A DNA stretch of 8,462 nt from Paracoccaceae bacterium (GCA_003535335.1 DOHJ01000142.1:511-8972); one strand, 5' to 3'; positions 1 to 6,110 are shown, counted from the first letter of the stretch. Notes: a model not told the origin generated them from the sequence alone. A program made the numbers and translations.

Positions 1-316
1 CCTCGGCCGGTGTGGTGATGGTTGACAGGCGCGGGCCTTCGCCGGTGACAAACCAGACATCTGCCCCCAGCCCTTGGGGCACCAGCAAAATATCGGCAAA
101 CATAATCGCGGCGTCAAAACCGTAACGCCGGATCGGTTGCAGGGTAACTTCGGCGGCCAGATCGGGATTGTAGCACAGCGATAAAAAATCACCGGCCTGG
201 GCCCGCGTGGCGCGATATTCGGGCAGGTAACGGCCTGCTTGGCGCATCATCCAGACGGGTGGCGTTTTTAGCGTTTCACCTGCGAGCGCACGAAGAAGTT
301 TCTTTTGCTTGGCCAT
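1..316 (-). CDS. hemE: Uroporphyrinogen decarboxylase, N-terminal part (cut by window edge)
   Basis: HemE is a cytosolic enzyme that decarboxylates the four acetate side chains of uroporphyrinogen III to give coproporphyrinogen III in haem and chlorophyll synthesis. The first 105 residues are visible on the minus strand from an ATG at 316-314; the frame stays open to position 1, so roughly two thirds of a usual ~340-residue protein lies outside. The family signature [17 protein letters not shown] is at residues 19-35, with the substrate-binding arginines of the family. A second conserved block, [18 protein letters not shown] (67-84), holds Asp75, which aligns with the conserved catalytic Asp of the usual FSDIL motif. 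An AAGGA Shine-Dalgarno is at 327-323, seven bases before the ATG. The gene diverges from hemC, the enzyme two steps earlier in the pathway, so the two may share control. The family assignment is firm. Confidence 0.97.
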   Translation of the reverse strand, partial: MAKQKKLLRALAGETLKTPPVWMMRQAGRYLPEYRATRAQAGDFLSLCYNPDLAAEVTLQPIRRYGFDAAIMFADILLVPQGLGADVWFVTGEGPRLSTITTPAE

Positions 317-430
317 GATCAATTCCTTGCTGATTGTTGATCTATCAAGTCCAGCCCCGACGCGGTTTTGTCAAGCGGATATGCCTGTTTTTGCGTTGTA
401 AGACCGCCGTGGCGGGGCTAAGAAAGGCGC
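317..430. promoter_or_regulatory. Divergent hemE/hemC control region
   Basis: This 114-bp gap must hold the start signals for both hem genes. On the minus strand an exact TTGACA lies at 374-369, a good -35 for hemE, but no convincing -10 follows at 16-18 bp; the nearest AT-rich hexamer is in GATAGATC about 20 bp on. A dyad TTGAT-CT-ATCAA occupies 337-348 between that -35 and the hemE start. On the hemC side CCGC-CGTG-GCGG (404-415) can form a GC-rich hairpin just before the hemC ribosome binding site. The hemC promoter itself is not clear by eye. Confidence 0.5.
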
Positions 431-1375
431 ATGACACAGAATTTACCAACCCCCGCTGCACCCTTAAAAATCGGCACCCGTGGATCGCCGCTGGCGTTGG
501 CACAGGCGTATGAAACACGCCAGCGGCTATCGCGTGCTTTTGATCTGCCCGAAACTGCATTTGAAGTGGTGGTCATCAAAACAACCGGTGATAAAATTCA
601 GGATCGTCCGCTAAAGGATATTGGCGGCAAGGGGCTGTTTACCAAAGAGATCGAAGAAGACATGCTGTCGGGCGCGATTGATATTGCGGTGCATTCGATG
701 AAGGACATGCCGGTGGACCAACCCGAGGGATTGATACTGGACATCTATCTGCCCCGCGAAGATGTGCGCGATGCGTTCGTTTCAGCCAAATTCAAGCGAT
801 TGGCAGATTTGCCCCAAGGCGCAGTTGTCGGCACATCCAGTTTGCGCCGCCGCGCGCAATTGCTGAATTTCCGGCCGGATTTGCAGGTGGTGGAATTTCG
901 CGGAAATGTGCAGACCCGTTTGAAAAAACTGGATGATGGCGTGGCGGATGCTACGTTTTTGGCCATGGCGGGTTTAAACCGTTTGGGCCGTGCTGATGTG
1001 GCCGGATCGGCCGTAGAAGTCGATGAAATGCTGCCTGCCGTGGCGCAGGGTGCAATCGGAATTGAGCGGCGTCTGGATGATAGCCGCGTGGCAGAAATGC
1101 TGGCAGCAATTCATGATGTTGAAACCGGCCAAAGGCTGGCGGCGGAACGGGCATTTTTGGCGGCGCTTGACGGCTCATGCGAAACGCCGATTGGCGGGTT
1201 GGCGGTGCTGCAATCGGGATCAGTATTTTTGCGCGGCGAAATTTTGCGCCCCGATGGCTCGGAAAGCCTGAAAGAGCAAGGTAGTGCCGCGATCAAAGAT
1301 GCCGCCGAGTTGGGCCGCGAGATTGCGGCGCGGTTGCGGGCGCGGGCAGGCGACGGGTTTTTCGACTGGACCTAA
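431..1375 (+). CDS. hemC: Hydroxymethylbilane synthase (porphobilinogen deaminase)
   Basis: HemC joins four porphobilinogen molecules head to tail into hydroxymethylbilane, the linear tetrapyrrole that precedes uroporphyrinogen III; it acts in the cytosol. The 314 residues match the usual family length. Visible family blocks are KIGTRGSPLALAQ (13-25), the K-D-I-GGKGLF-TKEIE stretch (62-75), AVHSMKDMP (86-94) with the catalytic Asp92, the arginine-rich SSLRRRAQ (136-143) and FRGNVQTRL (156-164) that hold substrate carboxylates, and LPAVAQGAIGIE (201-212). LDGSCETPIGG (247-257) carries Cys250, which anchors the dipyrromethane cofactor. The ATG at 431 follows AGAAAGG at 421-427, rather close to the start, and places the first conserved block at residue 13 as expected. 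It is divergent from hemE and ends on the last codons of a decayed oxidase on the other strand. All key residues are present, so the enzyme should be active. Confidence 0.98.
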   Translation: MTQNLPTPAAPLKIGTRGSPLALAQAYETRQRLSRAFDLPETAFEVVVIKTTGDKIQDRPLKDIGGKGLFTKEIEEDMLSGAIDIAVHSMKDMPVDQPEGLILDIYLPREDVRDAFVSAKFKRLADLPQGAVVGTSSLRRRAQLLNFRPDLQVVEFRGNVQTRLKKLDDGVADATFLAMAGLNRLGRADVAGSAVEVDEMLPAVAQGAIGIERRLDDSRVAEMLAAIHDVETGQRLAAERAFLAALDGSCETPIGGLAVLQSGSVFLRGEILRPDGSESLKEQGSAAIKDAAELGREIAARLRARAGDGFFDWT

Positions 1376-1551
1376 TCCGGCAATACTTTGCCCGGGTTCA
1401 TAATGTTATTGGGATCAAGCACTGCTTTGATCTAGCGCATGGTGGCCAGCGCCGCGGATCATGGGGATCCACGGGCACCGAAAAATAGCGACAACATAAT
1501 TGACCCATCTGCATAGGTGCCGAGGCAAGCCTGCTATATGCCCTGACCGAT
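1372..1551 (-). pseudogene. C-terminal remnant of an FAD-linked oxidase (lactate/glycolate dehydrogenase type)
   Basis: One minus-strand frame reads AALATMR, a TAG stop at 1434-1432, then IKAVLDPNNIMNPGKVLPD and a TAG at 1374-1372. The DPNNIMNPGK ending is the hallmark C-terminus of the FAD-linked oxidase family (GlcD, D-lactate dehydrogenase and relatives), where MRxIKxALDPxNIMNPGK is typical. Two more stops interrupt the same frame, TGA at 1461-1459 and TAG at 1536-1534. Further upstream IGQG (1551-1540) may be what is left of the family's GEHGIGQGK motif. No FAD domain or start codon remains: the sequence beyond 1551 is the XRE gene. The final stop overlaps the hemC stop, so the ancestral gene converged on hemC. 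The 3'-terminal 60 bases are well supported; homology above about 1460 is tentative. Confidence 0.75.
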
Positions 1552-1928
1552 TACAGTTTTAATGCCGAAAGATCGTCTGCGCCACCGCTGGCGATTTCAC
1601 TGATCAATGTATAAAGACGCTTTTTCAGTTTTTCATTCTTTATATTTGACAGCAGATTGGCAATGCGGGCTGTTTCAATATCTATTGGCGGCATGCTCGT
1701 GTAATCTTCACCTTCCAGACCCTCAAAGAAATAAGACGGTGAAACGCCCAATAGTTTTGAAATCTCGAACATGCGGCTGGCTGAAATCCGATTGGCACCT
1801 GTTTCATATTTCTGCAATTGCTGGAATGAAATGCCTAACATGTCGGCTACATTTGATTGGGTCAATCCACGAATGGTGCGGATTTCTTTTGCACGTTTTC
1901 CAACGTGAAGGTCTACAATATGTGGCAT
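1551..1928 (-). CDS. XRE-family helix-turn-helix repressor
   Basis: This is a 125-residue DNA-binding protein with a Cro/C1-type helix-turn-helix at about residues 7-65. GKRAKEIRTIRGLTQSNVADMLG gives the first helices, and ISFQQLQKYETGANRISASR (33-52) holds the recognition helix, followed by LGVSPSYFFEG (60-70). The order V-D-x-HVGKR, FQQxQKYExGxNR and S-R-L-x-x-I closely resembles the common alphaproteobacterial regulators of the PraR/PhrR-like group. The remaining 55 residues are charged and helical, ending in TLISEIASGGADDLSALKL-like sequence with no enzyme motif. The ATG at 1928 has an AAGGAG ribosome binding site at 1940-1935. A palindrome just upstream of that site is a plausible autoregulatory operator. 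It diverges from a LysR-like regulator. The target genes are not known, and both regulators look more AT-rich than the hem and arg genes. Confidence 0.9.
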   Translation of the reverse strand: MPHIVDLHVGKRAKEIRTIRGLTQSNVADMLGISFQQLQKYETGANRISASRMFEISKLLGVSPSYFFEGLEGEDYTSMPPIDIETARIANLLSNIKNEKLKKRLYTLISEIASGGADDLSALKL

Positions 1929-1944
1929 AGCTAACTCCTTGTTT

Positions 1945-1957
1945 TCGCTCTAAGCGA
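1945..1957. promoter_or_regulatory. Palindrome (TCGCT-CTA-AGCGA) upstream of the XRE gene
   Basis: This is a perfect dyad of two 5-bp arms around CTA, lying four bases upstream of the AAGGAG ribosome binding site of the XRE gene. Its position and 13-bp size fit an operator through which the XRE protein would repress itself. A smaller GCAG-N5-CTGC repeat follows at 1962-1974. Function is inferred from symmetry and position only. Confidence 0.45.
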
Positions 1958-2086
1958 GAAAGCAGTAATCCTGCAATCTATCAATTCGTTAATTGCGTTT
2001 TAAAAAGCGGCATTAATCATACATTGATGGGTGATAGATGTACCATGGCTTTTTGTCGATCTTGCCGGCTCGCTGTAGATACGATT

Positions 2087-2126
2087 ACATACTATATGTC
2101 AAAAAGATACCAGGAACTATTCCTGG
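2087..2126. promoter_or_regulatory. Two CTA-centred palindromes upstream of the LysR-like gene
   Basis: ACATA-CTA-TATGT (2087-2099) and CCAGGAA-CTA-TTCCTGG (2110-2126) are perfect dyads whose centres are 25 bp apart. The second ends 27 bp before the GTG start and could act as an operator or as a 5'UTR hairpin. The first includes TACTAT (2090-2095), which could serve as a -10 box, although no good -35 is seen at the right distance. LysR-type regulators commonly bind interrupted dyads upstream of their own genes, so autoregulation is a reasonable guess. Confidence 0.45.
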
Positions 2127-2153
2127 CACAATCATGAATCCGGAGACCAAATT

Positions 2154-3041
2154 GTGGAATCACAAAGCCAGGCGCTTTTGTACAGCCTTTTAAGATCATA
2201 CATTAGCCTAGCAAAAACACTTAACCTGTCCCAGACAGTTAGGGACCTGCAGAGCACGCGTCAGACGGTAAGGCGCCATATTTCCCTTTTGGAAAAACAA
2301 AAGGGTGCTGCATTATTTTGTTTAAAAGATCGTCAGTACAGGTTGACCGAGGCGGGGCAAAGTTCTTTGCAAGAAGCCGAAAACCTCATGTTACGGGCCG
2401 AGGCATGGTTCAGCAACCAAACCGTTCAGATTAACGGGCTAGCCCATCTTGCTTTTGATCCAAAGAAATCGGGATCCGATTTTTGTTATTATCTACAACA
2501 GCACCCATTTAGCCGCTTGTGGCATGACGGCTCTGCACTGCTGCAAACCGGATTTCAGCTGTGGGCAGAGGCAAAAGGTGAAATAGAAAGCCCGGCATTT
2601 GCGAAAATCAGGCCCTATTTGGTGGTCTTCAGGCAGCATGGTGATGACTGGATTTGTGCGGATATTGGTGAAAAATCATCCTATGCAACATGGCACGGCT
2701 GGGAAAAACAACGCAGTAGTATTGGCCGCGAAATAACCTGCTTATCTGGCGGTCCAGCGATAGCAAAATTATTAACGCAGCCGTTTCTGGATGTTAAGCA
2801 AAGCGCATCTGTTCGTCTTGATCACATTTTTATGCACAGAGAGGTGAAAGATAGCCCCGAGAAAATGCCAGCCAGTTTCCAGAGGTTGCTTATGGGTTGC
2901 CGGTTTCCTGATGGAAGCTTTGCGCTTGCCTCTTTGATTGACCGGACCAGAAATATCAAGATTGAAGGGCTGGATGATAGTTTGGTGAATTCCATGCCTG
3001 AAAAATACATTATGAACGTTGAGATTAGCGCGCACGACTAA
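2154..3041 (+). CDS. LysR-like transcriptional regulator with a non-standard C-terminal domain
   Basis: The N-terminal 70 residues form a winged helix-turn-helix of the LysR type: a helix RSYISLAKTLNLSQTVRDL (14-32), a recognition helix around TRQTVRRHISLLEKQKG (35-51), then LFCLKDRQYRLTEAG (54-68), matching the usual LF-R-x-x-x-x-LTEAG end. A linker helix follows (71-88). The rest (about 105-295) does not read like the two-lobed periplasmic-binding-protein effector domain of ordinary LysR proteins. It contains RPYLVVFRQHGDDWICADIGEKSS around 153-176, W-x-GWEKQRSSIGREI (180-194), and FQRLLMGCRFPDGSFALASLIDRTR (242-266). The first part recalls a PAS-like sensor fold, but that is a guess. Translation starts at GTG 2154 with a well-placed GGAG at 2142-2145; no ATG fits. 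It diverges from the XRE gene and converges on gcrA. The ligand and targets are unknown. Confidence 0.8.
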   Translation: MESQSQALLYSLLRSYISLAKTLNLSQTVRDLQSTRQTVRRHISLLEKQKGAALFCLKDRQYRLTEAGQSSLQEAENLMLRAEAWFSNQTVQINGLAHLAFDPKKSGSDFCYYLQQHPFSRLWHDGSALLQTGFQLWAEAKGEIESPAFAKIRPYLVVFRQHGDDWICADIGEKSSYATWHGWEKQRSSIGREITCLSGGPAIAKLLTQPFLDVKQSASVRLDHIFMHREVKDSPEKMPASFQRLLMGCRFPDGSFALASLIDRTRNIKIEGLDDSLVNSMPEKYIMNVEISAHD

Positions 3042-3043
3042 GC

Positions 3044-3068
3044 ACTGAACCCCCGATCAAGGTTCAGT
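3044..3068. terminator. Hairpin between convergent LysR-like gene and gcrA
   Basis: ACTGAACC at 3044-3051 and GGTTCAGT at 3061-3068 form a perfect 8-bp stem around a 9-base loop. It begins three bases after the stop of the rightward regulator and lies 23 bases beyond the stop of leftward gcrA, where a bidirectional terminator would be expected. There is no clean T-run directly after the stem on either strand, only a loose TTATGTTTT at 3075-3083 on the plus side, so its strength is uncertain. Confidence 0.55.
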
Positions 3069-3090
3069 AGCCAGATTATGTTTTCAGGTT

Positions 3091-3645
3091 CTAACGCTTA
3101 CGGTCGCGGCGTGATGACATGGGCTGAAAGGCCACGCCGACATGCGCCTCGCAATAGGGTTTTCCCGGCTCTGACGTCAAACCGCAGAACCAGAATTCTT
3201 CTGTTGCAGGGTCGCCGATTGGCCACTTGCATGTGCGCTCGGTCAATTCCATCAGGCTGATTTTTTTCGCGCCTTTTTCCACTTCGCGCACAGTTGCCAG
3301 CGCTTCCGGGCTGATTTCATTGGCGGATGGTTGCGGTGGCAAGGGTTGCCCCGCCGGTATAATCGCCTTGCGTGGTGGCAGCGGCGTTTTAGGTGCAATA
3401 GATGCGGGCGTTGCCGCGGCTTTAGCTGCCGGTTTTGCTCGCGCTGTGGCCGGTTTGGCGGCCGGTTTGGCTTTTGCGCCTGTTTTTGCCCCGCCGGTTG
3501 CGCGGTTTGATAGCCCCAACCGGTGCACCTTGCCAATCACTGCGTTACGGGTCACGCCGCCCAATTCCTTGGCAATCTGGCTTGCTGATTGGCCTTCGCC
3601 CCACATTTTGGTTAACGTCGCTACGCGGTCATCAGTCCAGGCCAT
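3091..3645 (-). CDS. gcrA: GcrA cell-cycle regulator
   Basis: GcrA is an alphaproteobacterial transcription co-activator. In Caulobacter it binds sigma-70 and promoters carrying CcrM-methylated GANTC sites, and drives S-phase and division genes. The 184 residues show the full architecture. An N-terminal DNA-binding domain (1-46) has WTDDRVATLTKMWGEGQSAS and ELGGVTRNAVIGKVHRLGLS. An Ala/Lys/Pro-rich low-complexity linker runs from about 50 to 110. The C-terminal sigma-binding domain (about 128-184) has LTERTCKWPIGDP (134-146), FWFCG (151-155), YCEAHVGVAFQP (164-175) and a basic SSRRDRKR end. Cys139, Cys154, Cys165 and His168 form the conserved Cys/His set. The ATG at 3645 has AAGGAA eight bases upstream. 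It is leftward behind the fetB-like gene and probably has its own promoter. In related genomes gcrA commonly sits next to argD and argF; here three transport genes lie between them. Confidence 0.97.
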   Translation of the reverse strand: MAWTDDRVATLTKMWGEGQSASQIAKELGGVTRNAVIGKVHRLGLSNRATGGAKTGAKAKPAAKPATARAKPAAKAAATPASIAPKTPLPPRKAIIPAGQPLPPQPSANEISPEALATVREVEKGAKKISLMELTERTCKWPIGDPATEEFWFCGLTSEPGKPYCEAHVGVAFQPMSSRRDRKR

Positions 3646-3731
3646 TTGCTTTCCTTACAAATTGAAAATGGCCGCGGCAGGCAGTTTTGCCCATTCCCTA
3701 CGACCACTAAGCAGATAATTGTCAGTGCCAT

Positions 3732-3760
3732 TTTATACAGACCCTATAAGCAGGATACAA
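3732..3760 (-). promoter_or_regulatory. Candidate gcrA promoter
   Basis: On the minus strand TATAAA (3737-3732) lies 17 bp after TTGTAT (3760-3755), about 85 bp before the gcrA ATG. The -10 is good, the -35 only partly matches. An alternative -35, CTGACA, is at 3725-3720, with a poor -10 (GTAGGG-like). The 122-bp gap between fetB and gcrA contains no other clear feature, so a separate gcrA start here is likely but its exact position is not. Confidence 0.4.
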
Positions 3761-3767
3761 GCGCAAG

Positions 3768-4583
3768 CTAGCCATCATCTTCTTTTGCTTTGCTCAGCCG
3801 GTCCAATCGCAGCCGGTGCCGGTCATCGCTAAGCCGCCAGACCGAGCCAAAGGTGGCCAGCAACACCCCAAGACCGGTTGCACCAGCGATCAGGAAGGTG
3901 ATTAACAGCTGGTATTTAACCGCCTCGTTCGGGTCAACGCCCGATAATATTTGCCCTGTCATCATGCCCGGTAAAAACACAATGCCGGTGGCGGCCATGC
4001 CATTGATAGTAGGGATAAATCCAGACCTTAACGCCTGCCTGACAACAGGGAACAAGGCTTGCCACCGGTCCGCGCCCAGCAGGATTTTTGCCTCGATTGC
4101 GGTGCATTCACGTACCACGGATGTATGCAGCGAATCCTGTGCCAGACTGATGCCGGTCATGGCGTTTCCAAGGATCATGCCAAACATTGGCAAGGCAAAA
4201 CGCGGTGTCCACCAAGGTTCGGAACCGATCATTGTCACCAGCGCGATCAGGGTAACGCTTGCCCCGGCAAAGCTCATCGCGCCAGTGCCAAGGCCAAATC
4301 CCCAGATGCCCCGCAGCCGGCGATTCTGCCGCGCCCAGATTTCGCGCCCCGCAAACATGCCCATGGCAATGGCCACCAGCAAGGTCAGCCATGGCGATAA
4401 AATTGAAAACAGGCTTTTCAATAACAGGCCAACCAGAACCAGTTGCACGGTCATTCGCACAGCGGCAATTGCCAGTTTGCGTTCAAGCCCCAGCTTTAAA
4501 CCCATCGACAAAGCGCCGTTTATTAGCAGAAATGAGGCCGCTAACATAAGGTCAAAATAGGTTAAGGCAATATAATCGTTCAT
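3768..4583 (-). CDS. fetB: FetB/UPF0014-family ABC transporter permease
   Basis: This is a 271-residue integral membrane protein of the UPF0014 family (E. coli FetB/YbbM), the membrane half of an ABC system linked there to iron export and oxidative-stress resistance. About seven hydrophobic segments can be read, near residues 8-28, 36-56, 62-78, 92-119, 128-148, 190-211 and 225-247. Family blocks are present: LPMFGMILGNAMTG (131-144), EAKILLGA (164-171) and NGMAATGIVFLPGMMTGQIL (194-213), followed by DPNEAVKYQLLITFLI. The tail is basic and acidic. Its ATG (4583-4581) overlaps the stop of the upstream ATPase gene by four bases (ATGA), so the pair is translationally coupled. Iron as the substrate is known only for the E. 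coli relative and is not shown here. Confidence 0.9.
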   Translation of the reverse strand: MNDYIALTYFDLMLAASFLLINGALSMGLKLGLERKLAIAAVRMTVQLVLVGLLLKSLFSILSPWLTLLVAIAMGMFAGREIWARQNRRLRGIWGFGLGTGAMSFAGASVTLIALVTMIGSEPWWTPRFALPMFGMILGNAMTGISLAQDSLHTSVVRECTAIEAKILLGADRWQALFPVVRQALRSGFIPTINGMAATGIVFLPGMMTGQILSGVDPNEAVKYQLLITFLIAGATGLGVLLATFGSVWRLSDDRHRLRLDRLSKAKEDDG

Positions 4584-5179
4584 GCTGTAATCTCGGCCAG
4601 TTTACCGGAGTGAAGCCGTAGAATACGGTTTGCAATGCGTTTGGGCTGATTGATGTCGTGGGTAACAATCAAAATTGAAACGCCTTTGACCAGCTGCTGT
4701 TTCAGCAGGGTTTCAACCTTTAATGTTGTTTCGTGATCCAGCGCTGCGGTGGGTTCGTCCAGCAATAAAACGCTTGGTTCATTTTCCAGACAACGCAGCA
4801 GGGCAAGGCGGTGTTTTTCGCCGGTGGATAGCCGCGATACCTGCCACTCCATTGCGTTTTCTGGCAAATCAACCAATGGCAACTGGTGCGCCGTTTTATC
4901 AGGATCGTGAAAATGTGCACCAACCCGGTCCTGCCACCAGCCGCTATCGGCGGGCAACATCGCAACATGTTTGCGCCACCGGGTTGCAGGCACCTCGGCA
5001 CGTGATATTTTGCCAGCCAACAGGTTGTCGGCCTCATTCGGATCCAGATCGGCAATCGCCCGCAACAAGACCGATTTACCGCAACCTGACGGGCCGGTGA
5101 TGGCCACGCATTCCCCATCCTCCAGTCTAAAACTGACAGGGCCAATCATCAGACGGCGTAAATTTGTGACGTGCAGCAT
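4580..5179 (-). CDS. fetA: FetA-like ABC transporter ATP-binding protein
   Basis: This is a 199-residue ATPase that would power the adjacent FetB-like permease at the inner membrane. Walker A is GPSGCGKS (29-36), the signature is LSTGE (117-121) in place of LSGGQ, Walker B is SVLLLDEP (136-143) with Glu142 as catalytic base, the D-loop is AALD (145-148) and the switch His174 lies in IVTHD. Where the Q-loop should be, the sequence reads AMLPADSGWWQDRVGAHF (73-90), with no glutamine at the usual place. The protein is near the short end for this family but contains all other motifs. The ATG at 5179 has no strong ribosome binding site; 26 bp separate it from the DMT gene, so it is probably read from that gene's transcript. 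The start is chosen because PVSF-x-L-x-x-GE follows at the usual distance. FetA is preferred over a generic ABC ATPase because of its FetB partner. Confidence 0.88.
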   Translation of the reverse strand: MLHVTNLRRLMIGPVSFRLEDGECVAITGPSGCGKSVLLRAIADLDPNEADNLLAGKISRAEVPATRWRKHVAMLPADSGWWQDRVGAHFHDPDKTAHQLPLVDLPENAMEWQVSRLSTGEKHRLALLRCLENEPSVLLLDEPTAALDHETTLKVETLLKQQLVKGVSILIVTHDINQPKRIANRILRLHSGKLAEITA

Positions 5180-5205
5180 GGCGCAACTAAACGCCTAATT
5201 TTAGT

Positions 5206-6078
5206 TTAACGCAACCTTGCCTGACGCCATGCTAAAATCATAGCGCCGCTGACAATAATAGCCGCGCCTAAAATGCTGATGAAATCGGGCAGGGTCGCGT
5301 AAAAAAGGTAATCGTAAAGCGTGGCAAAAATCAAGGTTGCGTAGATAAACGGCATCACAAAACTGGCATCTGCCCGACGCATGGCCTGAATAAAACAGGT
5401 CTGCCCCAGCGCCATCATAACACCCAGCGCGGCCAGTACGCCCCATTGCGCCGCTGTTGCCGGTATCCAGACAAAAAACACGGCGACCGAAGCAATAACC
5501 AAGCCGATTGCATTGTTTACAATTAATATCTGCAGCGGTTTTTCACGTCCGGTCAGCATTTTAACCAGATTGGCCTCAAATCCCAGCATAATAGCAGCCC
5601 CCAGCGCCAGCAATGCGGCGGGCTGAAAGCTGTCGGGGGTTGGGCGCAGCAATACCATGGCACCGATCAGGGCTAAAACACTAGCCCCCCAACGTACCGG
5701 ACCAACCCGCTCGCCCAGCATTGGAATGGCCAATATCATGGCAAATACCGGATTCAGAAAACTGATCGCCGTGGCGTCGGGCAGCGGGATATATGCAACC
5801 GAAGCAAACATCAGCGTAACACCGGCCCAACCACAAGCACTGCGACCGATTTGCAGGCGCAGATTGATGTTTTTAAACTCTGGTCGCAAAATCGCGGTGA
5901 CAACCAGAAAGAACAGAAAAGCAAATAAAAATCGGCCAAAGCTGATTTGCATGGAATGCAGAGGCGGGCCTAATGAGTCATGCCCCAACACCTTGGCCAT
6001 CAGGCTGGTGCCGGCAAAAAAGGCCGATCCAATCAGGATAAAGCCGATTGCAGCGGCGGGATTGGGTTGAACATGCAT
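5206..6078 (-). CDS. DMT-superfamily (EamA) transporter
   Basis: This is a 290-residue inner-membrane protein of the drug/metabolite transporter superfamily, with about ten hydrophobic helices arranged as two EamA repeats (about 9-145 and 152-287). The first repeat shows the typical ISFGRFLFAFLFF, a P-x-x-x-AT-x-x-FLNPVFAMILA segment at the fourth helix, and LGERVGPVRWGASVLALIGAMVLLRP at the repeat end. The second ends GAAIIVSGAMILAWRQ. Members export or import amino acids, nucleosides, S-adenosylmethionine or drugs, and sequence alone does not fix the substrate. I take ATG 6078-6076 as the start; a TTG one codon upstream (6081) is possible, and a TGA at 6099-6097 rules out anything longer. 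No strong ribosome binding site is seen. The gene heads a leftward group with the FetAB-like transporter and diverges from argDF, so its promoter region overlaps that of the arginine leader. Confidence 0.88.
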   Translation of the reverse strand: MHVQPNPAAAIGFILIGSAFFAGTSLMAKVLGHDSLGPPLHSMQISFGRFLFAFLFFLVVTAILRPEFKNINLRLQIGRSACGWAGVTLMFASVAYIPLPDATAISFLNPVFAMILAIPMLGERVGPVRWGASVLALIGAMVLLRPTPDSFQPAALLALGAAIMLGFEANLVKMLTGREKPLQILIVNNAIGLVIASVAVFFVWIPATAAQWGVLAALGVMMALGQTCFIQAMRRADASFVMPFIYATLIFATLYDYLFYATLPDFISILGAAIIVSGAMILAWRQARLR

Positions 6079-6110
6079 CAAAAACCCGTAGCGTGATCAA
6101 TCCAAAAGAG

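Noticed and set aside
337..348. TTGAT-CT-ATCAA as an FNR box controlling hem genes
   Set aside because: The FNR/FnrL consensus needs four bases between the half-sites; here there are two. It remains a dyad of unknown use.
1607..1930. Plus-strand frame of 107 codons opposite the XRE gene
   Set aside because: The XRE protein on the other strand has a full helix-turn-helix and a good ribosome binding site; the opposite frame has neither domain nor start signals.
2041..2085. A fourth copy of the TCGCT palindrome near 2070
   Set aside because: TCGCT-GTAGAT-ACGA is imperfect with a different spacer, so it is not counted with the CTA-centred set.
2134..2193. ATG at 2134 as a start for the LysR-like gene or a leader peptide
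   Set aside because: It is in a different frame from the regulator and gives a 19-codon peptide with no regulatory codon pattern; the GGAG at 2142 serves the GTG at 2154.
3227..3718. Plus-strand frame of 163 codons rich in Ala and Gly
   Set aside because: It is antisense to gcrA; its alanine richness mirrors the low-complexity Ala/Lys/Pro linker of GcrA.
3790..4560. Long open frame on the plus strand, 256 codons
   Set aside because: It lies wholly antisense to the fetB-like gene, which has clear family motifs. The predicted product is arginine/proline-rich with no recognisable domain, as expected for a shadow frame.
6079..6081. TTG as the start of the DMT transporter
   Set aside because: An ATG directly follows and gives a normal N-terminus; TTG adds only one residue and has no better ribosome binding site.
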